Positions 43,148-51,761 of a stretch of 64,000 nucleotides of DNA are shown here, one piece after another. A program made the position numbers and the translations under genes. Origin of the DNA: an uncultured Acetatifactor sp. (GTDB lineage: Bacteria; Bacillota; Clostridia; Lachnospirales; Lachnospiraceae); the NCBI GenBank assembly GCA_910583845.1, contig CAJUAB010000009.1, forward strand, positions 1 to 64,000, written 5' to 3'. Under the pieces are notes generated by a model. It was given only the letters and a program-made list of their open reading frames with translations. It was not told the DNA's origin and did not search any database. The number at the start of each line of letters is the position of its first letter. The first letter of the stretch is position 1.

Positions 43148-44107
43148 ATGAGAATTGTCGTGTTGGAAAGACACAGTGTAGGCCCTGACATCCCTGTGCG
43201 GTATGAGCATCTGGGAGAGGTGACGTATTACCGCAACACCACCACTGCCCAGGACGTCCGCGAGCGGGTCAGGGACGCGGATATCGTTGTGGCAAACAAA
43301 GCCCCTCTGCGGGAGGAAACACTGAAAGAAGCCCGGGACCTCAGACTGATCTGCGAACTGGCCACAGGCTTTGACAATGTGGACCTGGTCTATTGCAAAA
43401 GCCGGGGGATCAAGGTGTGCAATGTGGTGGATTACTGCTCCGGCATGGTGGCCCAGCACACCTTTGCCCTGGCGCTGGCTCTGCTGGAAAAACTGCCCCA
43501 TTATGACGGGTATGTGAAATCCGGTGCTTACAGCGCCCAGGACCGATTTTCCAACTTTGATCTTCCTTTCCACGAATTGGAGGGAATGACCTGGGGAATC
43601 ATAGGCATGGGAAACATCGGACGCCGGGTGGCAGGTATCGCCGCCGCTTTCGGCTGTCGGGTGATCTTCCATTCCGTGACGGGCACAAGCACCTGCCGGG
43701 ATTATCCGCAAGTGGACAAAGCCGCTTTGCTGGCGGAGAGCGATATTCTGTCCCTGCATTGTCCCCTGAGCGATCTGACCAGAGGCATCATCGACAGACA
43801 GGCGCTCCGTCAGATGAAAAACACGGCGATTCTGATCAATGTGGCGCGGGGGGCCGTGGTTGACAATCCCGCCCTGTATGAAGCGCTTACAGCGGGCGAA
43901 ATCGCCGCCGCGGGTCTGGATGTGGTGGACGGCGAACCGCTGCGGCCCTCCAACCCCCTGAGCGGGATCAAGGACAGCGACCGTCTGATTATAACCCCCC
44001 ATCTGGCCTGGGCCAGCGTGGAGGCACGCACCCGCTGCGTGGAGGAAGTGGCAAAAAACATAGAGGCTTTCCAGAGAGGAGAACCACGGAACATCGTAAA
44101 TCCGTGA
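43148..44107 (+). CDS. D-2-hydroxyacid dehydrogenase family protein
   Basis: 319 residues. NAD-dependent reduction of 2-keto acids or the reverse, in the cytoplasm. The Rossmann motif GIIGMGNIGRRVAGIAAAFG lies at about 149-168. Catalytic residues: Arg in INVARGAVVDNPAL (about 230-243), Glu in DVVDGEP, and the acid/base His in ITPHLAWAS (about 281-289). The family holds glycerate, phosphoglycerate, hydroxypyruvate and lactate enzymes; the N-terminal substrate domain (TGFDNVDL) does not decide which, though the hydroxypyruvate/glycerate branch fits best. GAGG precedes the ATG. Confidence 0.88.
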   Translation: MRIVVLERHSVGPDIPVRYEHLGEVTYYRNTTTAQDVRERVRDADIVVANKAPLREETLKEARDLRLICELATGFDNVDLVYCKSRGIKVCNVVDYCSGMVAQHTFALALALLEKLPHYDGYVKSGAYSAQDRFSNFDLPFHELEGMTWGIIGMGNIGRRVAGIAAAFGCRVIFHSVTGTSTCRDYPQVDKAALLAESDILSLHCPLSDLTRGIIDRQALRQMKNTAILINVARGAVVDNPALYEALTAGEIAAAGLDVVDGEPLRPSNPLSGIKDSDRLIITPHLAWASVEARTRCVEEVAKNIEAFQRGEPRNIVNP

Positions 44108-44150
44108 GAGAGTAATCTGCCGGAAAAGGGACAGGAATGGAGAATGCCGC

Positions 44151-44179
44151 TTGACAAGCCCGCTGTCCCATAGTAAAGT
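44151..44179 (+). promoter_or_regulatory. promoter for the GtrA-family gene
   Basis: Perfect -35 TTGACA (44151-44156), 17-bp spacer, TAAAGT (44174-44179). Confidence 0.65.
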
Positions 44180-44220
44180 AGGAAAAGCGGTAAACGGAAG
44201 CTGCGGAAAAGAGGATGTAC

Positions 44221-44664
44221 ATGACAGAAAAAATAAAAGGTCTGATGAAAAAATATGAGGAGATGATTTCCTACCTGGTGGTGGGAGTGCTTACCACCCT
44301 TGTGTCCTGGGTGGCCATGTACCTGGCCAGCTGGCTGCTCTTTGGAAATCCCCTGCATCCGACTCCCTTCGAAAATGCCGTGATGAGCTCGGTGAACTGG
44401 GTGGCGGGCGTGACCTTTGCCTATTTTACCAACAGGAGGTTCGTGTTCAAGAGCCATGAACCGATGCTGCGGGAGATCCCCAAATTTGTGCTCTCCAGAG
44501 TTTCCACGTTCATTTTGGATCTGGCGGTTCGCCAGCTTTTCGGCATGCTGGGCATCAATACCTATATCACGACTTTTGTCTCGGCGGTATTGGTTTTCAT
44601 AGGAAACTATGTATTGAGCAAGCTGTTGGTATTCCGAAAGGGAAACAAAGTAAATACGGTGTGA
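44221..44664 (+). CDS. GtrA-family membrane protein
   Basis: 147 residues from the ATG at 44221 (AGAGG 7 bases upstream; the ATG at 44215 abuts it). Four spans with the family signature: LVVGVLTTLVSWVAMYLAS at the start, NWVAGVTFAYFTNRRFVF in the middle, and FIGNYVLSKLLVFRK at the end. GtrA proteins are thought to flip or escort polyprenyl-linked sugars for wall glycosylation. No partner glycosyltransferase is adjacent. Confidence 0.9.
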   Translation: MTEKIKGLMKKYEEMISYLVVGVLTTLVSWVAMYLASWLLFGNPLHPTPFENAVMSSVNWVAGVTFAYFTNRRFVFKSHEPMLREIPKFVLSRVSTFILDLAVRQLFGMLGINTYITTFVSAVLVFIGNYVLSKLLVFRKGNKVNTV

Positions 44665-44672
44665 TGGATCAT

Positions 44673-44705
44673 AAAAACCCCGGCAGCAGGACTGCCGGGG
44701 TTTTT
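44673..44705. terminator. bidirectional terminator
   Basis: AAAAACCCCGGCAG pairs with CTGCCGGGGTTTTT around a short loop. It separates the convergent GtrA and 393-residue protein genes. Confidence 0.9.
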
Positions 44706-44763
44706 ATGATGATCCATGAGCGACCGTTTTCACGCCCGGGATGACGCAATGGGGAATCACAGG

Positions 44764-45945
44764 TCAGACATTGTAGGGATCGGATCTCTGCCCCTGATCC
44801 GAGAAGGCATCGGCAAATCCCTGCGTCTGGTTCATCTCCGCCTCTTTCTGGCGGCGCAGACGGGTGAACTCATCATAATTTTTGTTGAACAGCTCCCTGA
44901 GCTGATCGCTGTAGCCGAATATCCCGGCAGGGCATTTTCTGTTCAGGTCATCGATTACCTGATCGCAGGCGGTCTGACTGGGCATGGCCAGCTGATGCTG
45001 CTTTTTGTCCTCCGTGTACAGGATGATGGAGTAGGAGGTGCTCACGGTGCGGCCATATTTCTGATGGTTCACGCAGTGGGTGTAGGCCCAGGCCACCTGA
45101 CGCAGGGCGAAGACATCTGTCTTGGTGCCGGTGCAGTCAAACAGATAATTGCGCCCGATCCGGATGCCTTTGGTGGGCTCGGAGGCGCTCTCATAATCCG
45201 CGTCCGCGCGCTCCAGTTCCATCTCACCCAGGGCCTTCAGAGCTTTCACCAGCTTTCTCTGATAGCCGCCGGTGAGCGCCTTGATCAGCATATACAGGGC
45301 TATCAGGAACAGGATGGCGGCCAGGGCCATCATGGTCAGCACGAAGTCCACATGTCCGCGCTTCAGATGATCGATTTTTATGTAGTAGGGGGAGCAGTAG
45401 TCCCTGAATTCTTCGGCGGTGTAGTCTGCTTCGTCAAAGAAGGCGCGGTAATGCCGCAGCATTTCATCGTCCATGGGGAGGAGCTGTCCCGTCACCTGCA
45501 TGGTGGTATCCAGCGAACGCAGGTCATATGTCTCAAAGAAATCATCGCTGTTTCTGTCGATGATCCTGGCAGTGTCAAAATATCTGGAAGGCACCGCCAG
45601 CCCCACAAACTCCCAGTACATATCTTCCGCGGTGTTTATATAGCGGTCCAGGCCGCCTACCAGCACGGCGTGATATTGCATGGAATCCTTTTCGGAGACC
45701 TTGACGCCGTTCCGGGTGGTGGTGGTGACCTCGGTGGCGAAGGTGCCGAAGGTCAGTTCAAAGGTCATGGTGACATACTGATCCTCAATCTCGTCAATAG
45801 ATAAATCCTCAAAAGTCACGGGTCCCTTTACCCAGGTGAGGAAATCCGGCCCAAAATAGACCAGCAGACCCGCCGCGGCGACAAACAGGATGATGATCCA
45901 GGGCATTGCTTTTTTCAGAGAAGCACTCTTTAGTTTCTGCAGCAT
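44764..45945 (-). CDS. hypothetical membrane protein (possibly DUF6709-like)
   Basis: 393 residues. One span near the N-terminus (MPWIIILFVAAAGLLVYFG, about 14-32) and one near 205-225 (FVLTMMALAAILFLIALYML) enclose an extracellular domain of about 165 residues. The C-terminal ~165 residues are cytoplasmic and contain a PH-like beta-rich part (GIRIGRNYLFDCTGTKTDVFALRQVAWAYTH). I recall similar Lachnospiraceae proteins as DUF6709 but am not certain. It lies 23 bp upstream of the nucleosidase gene's stop on the same strand: the order luxS, nucleosidase, this gene looks like one transcript. AAGGAGAG precedes the ATG. Confidence 0.7.
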   Translation of the reverse strand: MLQKLKSASLKKAMPWIIILFVAAAGLLVYFGPDFLTWVKGPVTFEDLSIDEIEDQYVTMTFELTFGTFATEVTTTTRNGVKVSEKDSMQYHAVLVGGLDRYINTAEDMYWEFVGLAVPSRYFDTARIIDRNSDDFFETYDLRSLDTTMQVTGQLLPMDDEMLRHYRAFFDEADYTAEEFRDYCSPYYIKIDHLKRGHVDFVLTMMALAAILFLIALYMLIKALTGGYQRKLVKALKALGEMELERADADYESASEPTKGIRIGRNYLFDCTGTKTDVFALRQVAWAYTHCVNHQKYGRTVSTSYSIILYTEDKKQHQLAMPSQTACDQVIDDLNRKCPAGIFGYSDQLRELFNKNYDEFTRLRRQKEAEMNQTQGFADAFSDQGQRSDPYNV

Positions 45946-45968
45946 TTCACTCTCTCCTTATTCAGATG

Positions 45969-46667
45969 TTATAATTTGTTTACCAGGGCCTCAACCAGAC
46001 GCGCGCAGTGTCCGGCGGCTTCACGCTCAAAAGCGGGATAATCCATCCGGGCGCTGTCGTCCGCCTTGTCGGAGATGGCGCGGATCACCACAAAGGGGAG
46101 ACCGTTCAGATAGGAGGCATGGGCGATGGAGGCTCCCTCCATCTCTGTGCAGTCCGCGTGAAACTCCGCGATCAGCCGTTCTTTTACCCCTCTGTCGGAG
46201 ATGAACTGGTCTCCGCTGACAACCCGCCCCACGGTGGTATGCAGCCCGGGATTGGCTTCCTCACAGGAACTGAGGGCCAGGCGGATCATGGATTCATCGC
46301 CGGGAAAAGCCAGGGTGTCAAGCTGGGGAACCTGCCCCAGGGCATAGCCGAATACCCGGACGTCCATATCATGGTGGATGACATCCCGGGAGATGACGAT
46401 GTCCCCGATGTCCAGGGCGGCATTCAGAGAGCCTGCCACGCCGGTGTTGATCACATGCGTGATACCGAACAGATCCGCCAGAATCTGTACACACATGGCG
46501 GCGTTGACCTTGCCGATGCCGCAGCGCACCACCACTACCCGGGCCTGCCCTAAAGTGCCTTCCAGGAAAATCATGCCGGCCCTGGTGGTCTGTCCGGTGA
46601 TGTCCATCCGGGCTTTCAGCGTTTCCACCTCCAGCTCCATAGCGCCGATAATGCCGATTTTACTCAT
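45969..46667 (-). CDS. mtnN: 5'-methylthioadenosine/S-adenosylhomocysteine nucleosidase
   Basis: 232 residues, the usual size. It removes adenine from methylthioadenosine and S-adenosylhomocysteine; the second product, S-ribosylhomocysteine, is the LuxS substrate, and luxS is the next gene upstream. Motifs: GIIGAMELEVETLK at the start, INTGVAGSLN (about 73-82), TEMEGASIAH with the ribose-binding Glu, and AISDKADDSA with the catalytic Asp. AAGGAGG precedes the ATG. It is cytoplasmic. Confidence 0.95.
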   Translation of the reverse strand: MSKIGIIGAMELEVETLKARMDITGQTTRAGMIFLEGTLGQARVVVVRCGIGKVNAAMCVQILADLFGITHVINTGVAGSLNAALDIGDIVISRDVIHHDMDVRVFGYALGQVPQLDTLAFPGDESMIRLALSSCEEANPGLHTTVGRVVSGDQFISDRGVKERLIAEFHADCTEMEGASIAHASYLNGLPFVVIRAISDKADDSARMDYPAFEREAAGHCARLVEALVNKL

Positions 46668-46796
46668 AGATTACCTCCTTATTCAGAGCTTTTTGTCCCA
46701 TAGACAATTGCGCGGATGGATGTTCCGCAAAGGCTGCCGGGAGATCCCTCCCTCTTGCGCTTCGCGGGACCCCATGCCGCGCTTACACTGCGTTTC

Positions 46797-47276
46797 CTAT
46801 TCCGGGTAAACAAGACGGCTGTCGTCAATATGGTACAGCACCTTTTCCAGATACCCCGCGGCAAGATAATTGGCCATATGCAGATTCATGTCCAGATAGT
46901 TGCCGCAGTCCCTGGGCGAAGCGCCGGGGACTTCCCCGCTGTAATCCCGTATAAATTCAAACATGCCGGTGACCAGAGGGACGATGTCCCTGGAACTGTA
47001 ATTCCCGGCCAGCAGCAGATAGAAGCCCGTGCGGCAGCCCATGGGTCCGAAATAGATCGTTTTGCTGCCATAGTCCGGATGATTGCGCAGGAAAGTGGCA
47101 CCCAGATGCTCAATGGTATGTACCTCCGCCGTGTTCATGACGGGTTCATCATTGGGACTTGTCATGCGCAGATCAAAGGTAGTGATCACCTCCTGTCCCA
47201 CGGTATCCCTGCGAGACACATAGATGCCGGGCACAAGCCGGATATGGTCAATCGTAAAGCTGGCTATTTTTTCCAT
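46797..47276 (-). CDS. luxS: S-ribosylhomocysteine lyase LuxS
   Basis: 159 residues. It splits S-ribosylhomocysteine into homocysteine and DPD, the precursor of AI-2. The metal ligands are in HTIEH (His53, His57) and DCGNY (Cys124); the active-site Cys81 is in PMGCRTGFYLL. All are intact. With the nucleosidase downstream it completes the activated methyl cycle branch. AAGGAG precedes the ATG, and a good promoter lies at 47330-47358. Confidence 0.96.
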   Translation of the reverse strand: MEKIASFTIDHIRLVPGIYVSRRDTVGQEVITTFDLRMTSPNDEPVMNTAEVHTIEHLGATFLRNHPDYGSKTIYFGPMGCRTGFYLLLAGNYSSRDIVPLVTGMFEFIRDYSGEVPGASPRDCGNYLDMNLHMANYLAAGYLEKVLYHIDDSRLVYPE

Positions 47277-47329
47277 ATGTAAGTGAACTCCTTTCCGTGC
47301 AAAAGCAATCAGGCGTTTGCGCCAAAATC

Positions 47330-47358
47330 AGTATATACTATTTTGGCCTGAATTTCAA
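47330..47358 (-). promoter_or_regulatory. promoter of luxS
   Basis: On the minus strand: TTGAAA (47358-47353), 17-bp spacer, TATACT (47335-47330). Confidence 0.75.
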
Positions 47359-47375
47359 AGGGATTTTGTAAAATC

Positions 47376-47404
47376 TTGTGTTTGCGGGGCTTATCTGTTA
47401 TAAT
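47376..47404 (+). promoter_or_regulatory. promoter of the cardiolipin synthase gene
   Basis: TTGTGT (47376-47381), 17-bp spacer, perfect TATAAT (47399-47404). It diverges from the luxS promoter. Confidence 0.75.
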
Positions 47405-47539
47405 GAATAAATCGCAGCCAGGGGTGCAAGGTACGCCTGCGGGATATTGACGCGCGTGAATCCGCCGTCAGCCCGGACAATTTCCGGGGAATCAGGTGCC
47501 GCGTAAGACGGGAGAGGGCGCGAAAGGGAGAAAAATGCC

Positions 47540-49135
47540 ATGGCAAACGCAAATGAAGAGACACAGAATATGGGTATCCGCCTGCTGAAAAAGGGGCAGA
47601 AGGGGTTGATTCACGCGCTGTTCAGCCGCTTTGGCGTGATTTTGCTGCTGTTTCTCGTACAGGTGGCGATTCTGTTCAGCGTGTTTATGTGGTTCAGGGA
47701 TTTGCAGCCCTATATATCGGCGCTGATGACAACCTTTTCCGTAGTCATGGTGCTGTATCTGCTGAACAGCCGCTTTGACCCCACGGCGAAGATCACATGG
47801 CTTGTGATTATTATGCTGATGCCTGTTTTCGGCGCGTTTCTGCTGTGGTTTACCAAGAGCGAGATCGGCCACAGACTGATCAAGGGGCGGGTGGACCAGA
47901 TTGCCGGAGCGGCGAAGGATTACATACCGCAGAATCCGGAGGTGATTCAGAGGCTGGAACAGGAGAATCCCGGCGTGAGGGCGCTGGCCCGCTATGTGGG
48001 CAGAAGCGGCTGTCACCCGGTGTTTGACGACACTGCCGTGACATATTTCCCCGTGGGGGAGAAGAAGTGGGAGGAGATGCTTCGGCAGCTGGAGCGGGCA
48101 CAGCGCTATATTTTTCTGGAGTACTTTATTGTGGATGAGGGCCTGATGTGGGGGAAGGTCCTGGAGATCCTGGCCAGAAAGGCGGCGGAGGGGGTGGAGG
48201 TCCGCCTGATGATCGACGGGTTCTGCGAGTTCACGACGCTGTCCCATAATTATCCGGAGAAGCTGAAAAAGCTGGGGATCAAATGTAAACTGTTCGCGCC
48301 CCTCACCCCCTTCGTGTCCACACACTACAATTACCGCGACCACCGCAAGATTCTGGTTATTGACGGTCACACGGCTTTTACGGGCGGGGTCAATCTGGCG
48401 GACGAATATATCAATTACAAAAAGAAGCACGGACACTGGAAGGATACGGCTGTCATGCTGCAGGGGCAGGCGGCCCGGAGCTTCGCGCTGATGTTTCTGG
48501 AAATGTGGGGAATCGAGGAAAAGGAACTGGAATTTGACCGGTTTTTATCGGATATTCCCGTTGGCGTCAGGGAAGCAAAAGAGCAGCCGGGCTATGTGAT
48601 GCCCTACGGGGACTGCCCGCTGGATGAGGAACGGGTGGGAGAGCGGGTGTATATGGACATTCTGAACCGCGCCCACAGGTATGTACATATCATGACGCCC
48701 TATCTGATTCTGGACGGAGAGATGGAGACGGCGCTGAAATTCGCCGCCGAGCGGGGAGTGGACGTGAAACTGATTCTGCCCGGCATTCCGGACAAGCGCG
48801 CGGCATATGCGCTGGCCAAATCCCACTATCGTTCCCTGCTGGACTCCGGGGTGAAAATCTTTGAGTACACGCCCGGTTTTGTGCATGCGAAGCTGTTTGT
48901 CAGTGATGACCGGGAGGGGGTGGTGGGCACCATCAATCTGGATTACCGCAGTCTGTACCATCATTTTGAGTGCGCCGCTTACTTCTATGGTGCGCCCTGC
49001 CTCGCGGATATGGAGGCGGACTATCAGGCCACGCTTCAGCAGTGCAGGGCGGTGACAAGCGAGACATTGAAGGCGGAGCCCTGGACCAGAAAATTTGTTG
49101 GATATATCATGAAGGTGGTGGCGCCGTTGATGTAA
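47540..49135 (+). CDS. cls: cardiolipin synthase (phospholipase D family)
   Basis: 531 residues. It joins two phosphatidylglycerol molecules into cardiolipin and glycerol at the membrane. Two N-terminal spans (about 35-55 and 90-110) are followed by two HKD catalytic motifs: HYNYRDHRKILVIDG (about 258-272) and FVHAKLFVSDD (about 450-460). A PYLILDGEMETAL segment links the halves. The start used is the ATG at 47540, though the upstream spacing from GAAAGGGAG is slightly long. It stands alone. Confidence 0.92.
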   Translation: MANANEETQNMGIRLLKKGQKGLIHALFSRFGVILLLFLVQVAILFSVFMWFRDLQPYISALMTTFSVVMVLYLLNSRFDPTAKITWLVIIMLMPVFGAFLLWFTKSEIGHRLIKGRVDQIAGAAKDYIPQNPEVIQRLEQENPGVRALARYVGRSGCHPVFDDTAVTYFPVGEKKWEEMLRQLERAQRYIFLEYFIVDEGLMWGKVLEILARKAAEGVEVRLMIDGFCEFTTLSHNYPEKLKKLGIKCKLFAPLTPFVSTHYNYRDHRKILVIDGHTAFTGGVNLADEYINYKKKHGHWKDTAVMLQGQAARSFALMFLEMWGIEEKELEFDRFLSDIPVGVREAKEQPGYVMPYGDCPLDEERVGERVYMDILNRAHRYVHIMTPYLILDGEMETALKFAAERGVDVKLILPGIPDKRAAYALAKSHYRSLLDSGVKIFEYTPGFVHAKLFVSDDREGVVGTINLDYRSLYHHFECAAYFYGAPCLADMEADYQATLQQCRAVTSETLKAEPWTRKFVGYIMKVVAPLM

Positions 49136-49356
49136 GGCATCTGACATTTTTTGACAGAGCCTTGCCGAAAACCCTTGCGTTTCCGGCCTGTGCCTGCTAT
49201 CATAATGATAACGTTGCGCCGATTTTGTATATGCGGGATACCCGCTGCCTGTAGGGAGAGAAGACTTCCGCGGCCTCACCGGGCGGATCATAGGGAAAGT
49301 CTGTCCGGCTCCGAAACAGGGGATTTCTGATTTATCACAACAGGAGGGGAACAGAG

Positions 49357-51360
49357 ATGACGGAAAAAGAGAGAAAGAAAGGTTCTGACGCGCCCATGCG
49401 GCGGGGAGTTGGCATCACGGTAAAACTGGTGGCGGCTATCCTGGTCAGTGTCATTGTCGCCGTGTCGGCGCTGATGGGGGTGGTCTACAGCAATATGTCC
49501 CGGACCCTGCTGGAGAAGAGTGAGGACATACTGCGGACCACCACCGAGAGGACGATTCAGGAGACAAGAGCCTGGATGAACAGGACACTTACCCTGCTGG
49601 CGACCCAGCGGGACACGATCGAATATGAAGACATGGATGTCTCCGAAATGAAGGAATATATCATACATACGGTGGGGAGGAGCGACGCCTATCCCGCGGG
49701 GCTGTATGTGGCGTTGACGGACGGATCGCTGTATCACGCCTCCTTTGTGCCAGGGCCGGATTTCGACGCGAAGTCCAAGAGCTGGTATCAGGACGGGCTA
49801 AGCAGCGAGGATTTCATCTTGGGTGATGTGTATTTTGACGAGGACAGCCAGTCCTATGTGGTGGGCGCCTCGGGGGTACTGCGCAACGGCAGCGGAGCCG
49901 TGCGGGGAGTTGCCGCTGCGGATGTATATCTGGATTCCATCTCCCGCATTGTCAGCGAGACACGGATTGAGGATACCGGCGGCATATTCCTGGTGGATAC
50001 CCGCACGGACACCATCATCGGCCATCAGAACGGGGAGATGGTGGGGGAAAAGCTCAGCCAGATAGACAGCGACATGTATGTCTTTGCCAACGAGCGCATA
50101 GCCGCGGGGCAGATGGGGCTTTCTCTCTGTAAGGATACCTATATTCAGGTGGCGGCGGTTCCTGGCAGCGACTGGATCGCCGTGGCCTATGTGTCCCGGT
50201 CTGAGGTGTTGCAGGAGCTTTACGATCTGACAAAGACCATGGTGCTGGTGGAGATCCTGACGGTGGGTATTCTGCTCCTTGTTGTGATCCTCCAGACCAG
50301 GCATATTATCGGGGTTCCGGTCCGGGAACTGAGCCGGGTGGCAACCCGGATCGCGGAGGGAGAACTGAACCAGACCATCCGGTGCCGCTCCCGGGACGAG
50401 CTGGGTGTGCTGGCACATAATTTCAACCGGGTCACGGTCAGATTGCGGGACTATGTGAAATACATCAATGAGATATCGGAGAAACTGCGTGAGATTGCGG
50501 GGGGGAATCTGGCGTTTACGCTGGAGAACGATTATGTGGGCGAGTTCGCGAAGATCAAGTCCTCCCTGGAGGCGATTTCCAGAGAATTGAATGGAGCCAT
50601 GGGGCAGCTGCGCGCGGCCTCACAGGATGTGGCGGCGGGAGCGGAACAGGTCTCCAACGGTGCCGTGACGCTTTCACAGGGTTCCACGCAGCAGGCGGCG
50701 GAGGTGGAGACGCTGGCCAGACATATCAGTTCCGTATCCGACAGTGTGGGCCGGATCGCCCAGGGGGCGCAGCGGGCCAGCGATATCTCAGGGGCAGTGC
50801 GAAAAGAACTTTTAAGCAGTAATGAAAAAATGCAGAACGTCACGGAAGTCATACAGAATATCAGTGATAAATCCACGGATATACGAAAAATTGTCAAGAC
50901 GATTGACGATATCGCGTTCCAGACCAATATACTGGCCCTGAACGCGGCCGTGGAAGCGGCCCGGGCGGGAGAGGCCGGAAAGGGATTCGCGGTGGTGGCC
51001 GATGAAGTCCGCACACTGGCAGGCAAGTCCGCCCAGGCGGCGCAGGAGACCACACAGCTGTTAAGTCAGATGATAGTCTCCATGGACGAGGGGGCGTTGG
51101 CGGCCAGGGACACGGCAGGGGCCATGGTGGCCATGGTGGCTCACGCGGATGAGATGAATGAACTGATCGGTCGCATAGCGGAGTATACGGGAGAGCAGGC
51201 CGTCAACGCGGAGGAGATCACTCATGGAATCAATCAGATTTCCGCGGTGGTTCAGAACAATGTGGCAACGGCAGAGGAAAGTGCCGCCGCCAGCGAGGAG
51301 CTGTCCGGACAGGCGGCCATGCTGAAAAGTCTGGTATCCAAATTCCGCCTTAAAGGATGA
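49357..51360 (+). CDS. methyl-accepting chemotaxis protein with dCache-like sensor
   Basis: 667 residues. TM1 is about 22-44, an extracellular double-Cache-like domain about 45-285 (DAYPAGLYVALTDGSLY, WYQDGLSSEDFILGDVYFDEDSQSYVVGAS), TM2 about 290-312, HAMP about 313-368, and the cytoplasmic signalling rod about 420-667. Its hairpin tip is EAARAGEAGKGFAVVADEVRTLAGKSA, which binds CheA/CheW. dCache domains commonly sense amino acids or other small ligands; the ligand here is unknown. No che or flagellar genes are nearby. AGGAGGGG precedes the ATG. Confidence 0.93.
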   Translation: MTEKERKKGSDAPMRRGVGITVKLVAAILVSVIVAVSALMGVVYSNMSRTLLEKSEDILRTTTERTIQETRAWMNRTLTLLATQRDTIEYEDMDVSEMKEYIIHTVGRSDAYPAGLYVALTDGSLYHASFVPGPDFDAKSKSWYQDGLSSEDFILGDVYFDEDSQSYVVGASGVLRNGSGAVRGVAAADVYLDSISRIVSETRIEDTGGIFLVDTRTDTIIGHQNGEMVGEKLSQIDSDMYVFANERIAAGQMGLSLCKDTYIQVAAVPGSDWIAVAYVSRSEVLQELYDLTKTMVLVEILTVGILLLVVILQTRHIIGVPVRELSRVATRIAEGELNQTIRCRSRDELGVLAHNFNRVTVRLRDYVKYINEISEKLREIAGGNLAFTLENDYVGEFAKIKSSLEAISRELNGAMGQLRAASQDVAAGAEQVSNGAVTLSQGSTQQAAEVETLARHISSVSDSVGRIAQGAQRASDISGAVRKELLSSNEKMQNVTEVIQNISDKSTDIRKIVKTIDDIAFQTNILALNAAVEAARAGEAGKGFAVVADEVRTLAGKSAQAAQETTQLLSQMIVSMDEGALAARDTAGAMVAMVAHADEMNELIGRIAEYTGEQAVNAEEITHGINQISAVVQNNVATAEESAAASEELSGQAAMLKSLVSKFRLKG

Positions 51361-51429
51361 CAGAATATGCGGCGGCTGCGGACGGGAAGTCCATGGGGCC
51401 GCCGTTTTCTTTCGGGAGAAAATATGTAT

Positions 51430-51458
51430 TTGACAATTCCGGCGGGGCGTGTTAAGAT
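51430..51458 (+). promoter_or_regulatory. promoter of the ABC-F leader
   Basis: Perfect -35 TTGACA (51430-51435), 17-bp spacer, TAAGAT (51453-51458). Transcription would start near 51465, giving a leader of about 300 nt before the coding region. Confidence 0.8.
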
Positions 51459-51486
51459 AAGCTATCTTCAGGAGAGGGGTGGAAGG

Positions 51487-51498
51487 ATGAGAATTTAG
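51487..51498 (+). promoter_or_regulatory. three-codon upstream open reading frame (Met-Arg-Ile) in the ABC-F leader
   Basis: ATG AGA ATT TAG, preceded by an unusually strong purine-rich ribosome site (AGGAGAGGGGTGGAAGG). It sits about 22 nt from the predicted transcript start. Drug-stalled ribosomes on such a short frame could control the attenuator downstream. Confidence 0.55.
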
Positions 51499-51559
51499 TT
51501 CATTTTTGTTTACATGGAGTGCAGGGACGGCACAGGGAAGAGCCCGTGTTGTCCGGTCA

Positions 51560-51732
51560 TGTTGCCAAAAGTGGACTATGTTTTCAGTACCCTTCTTTTT
51601 TGTGCGGTAATTCAGCTTCCGGGCAGGGCGTGTTCCGGGCGGTGTTTTACCGGGGAGGCATTCCGGCGGTGTCCGGAAAACAGGGGATGAGGATATAAGG
51701 GAACTGTTTGGCAGCAGACAGTTCCTTTTTTG
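51560..51732 (+). terminator. putative attenuator: terminator with competing antiterminator
   Basis: The terminator is GGAACTGT (51700-51707) with ACAGTTCC (51718-51725), then TTTTTT. Upstream segments can pair with it instead: TGTTGCCAAA (51560-51569) with 51707-51716 (one G-U pair) and CAGTACCC (51585-51592) with 51699-51706 (one mismatch). The order and polarity are right for one bulged antiterminator helix that destroys the terminator's left arm. Confidence 0.6.
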
Positions 51733-51761
51733 TGTGCGGAATTTTGAATGGAGGGATGCCA

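Noticed and set aside
46679..46864. 61-codon minus-strand frame between luxS and the nucleosidase gene
   Set aside because: It overlaps the end of luxS in another frame and shows no conserved feature; the 130-bp gap appears to be untranslated.
51593..51602. T-run after 51592 as an additional terminator
   Set aside because: No stable hairpin directly precedes it; the segment fits better as part of the proposed antiterminator region.
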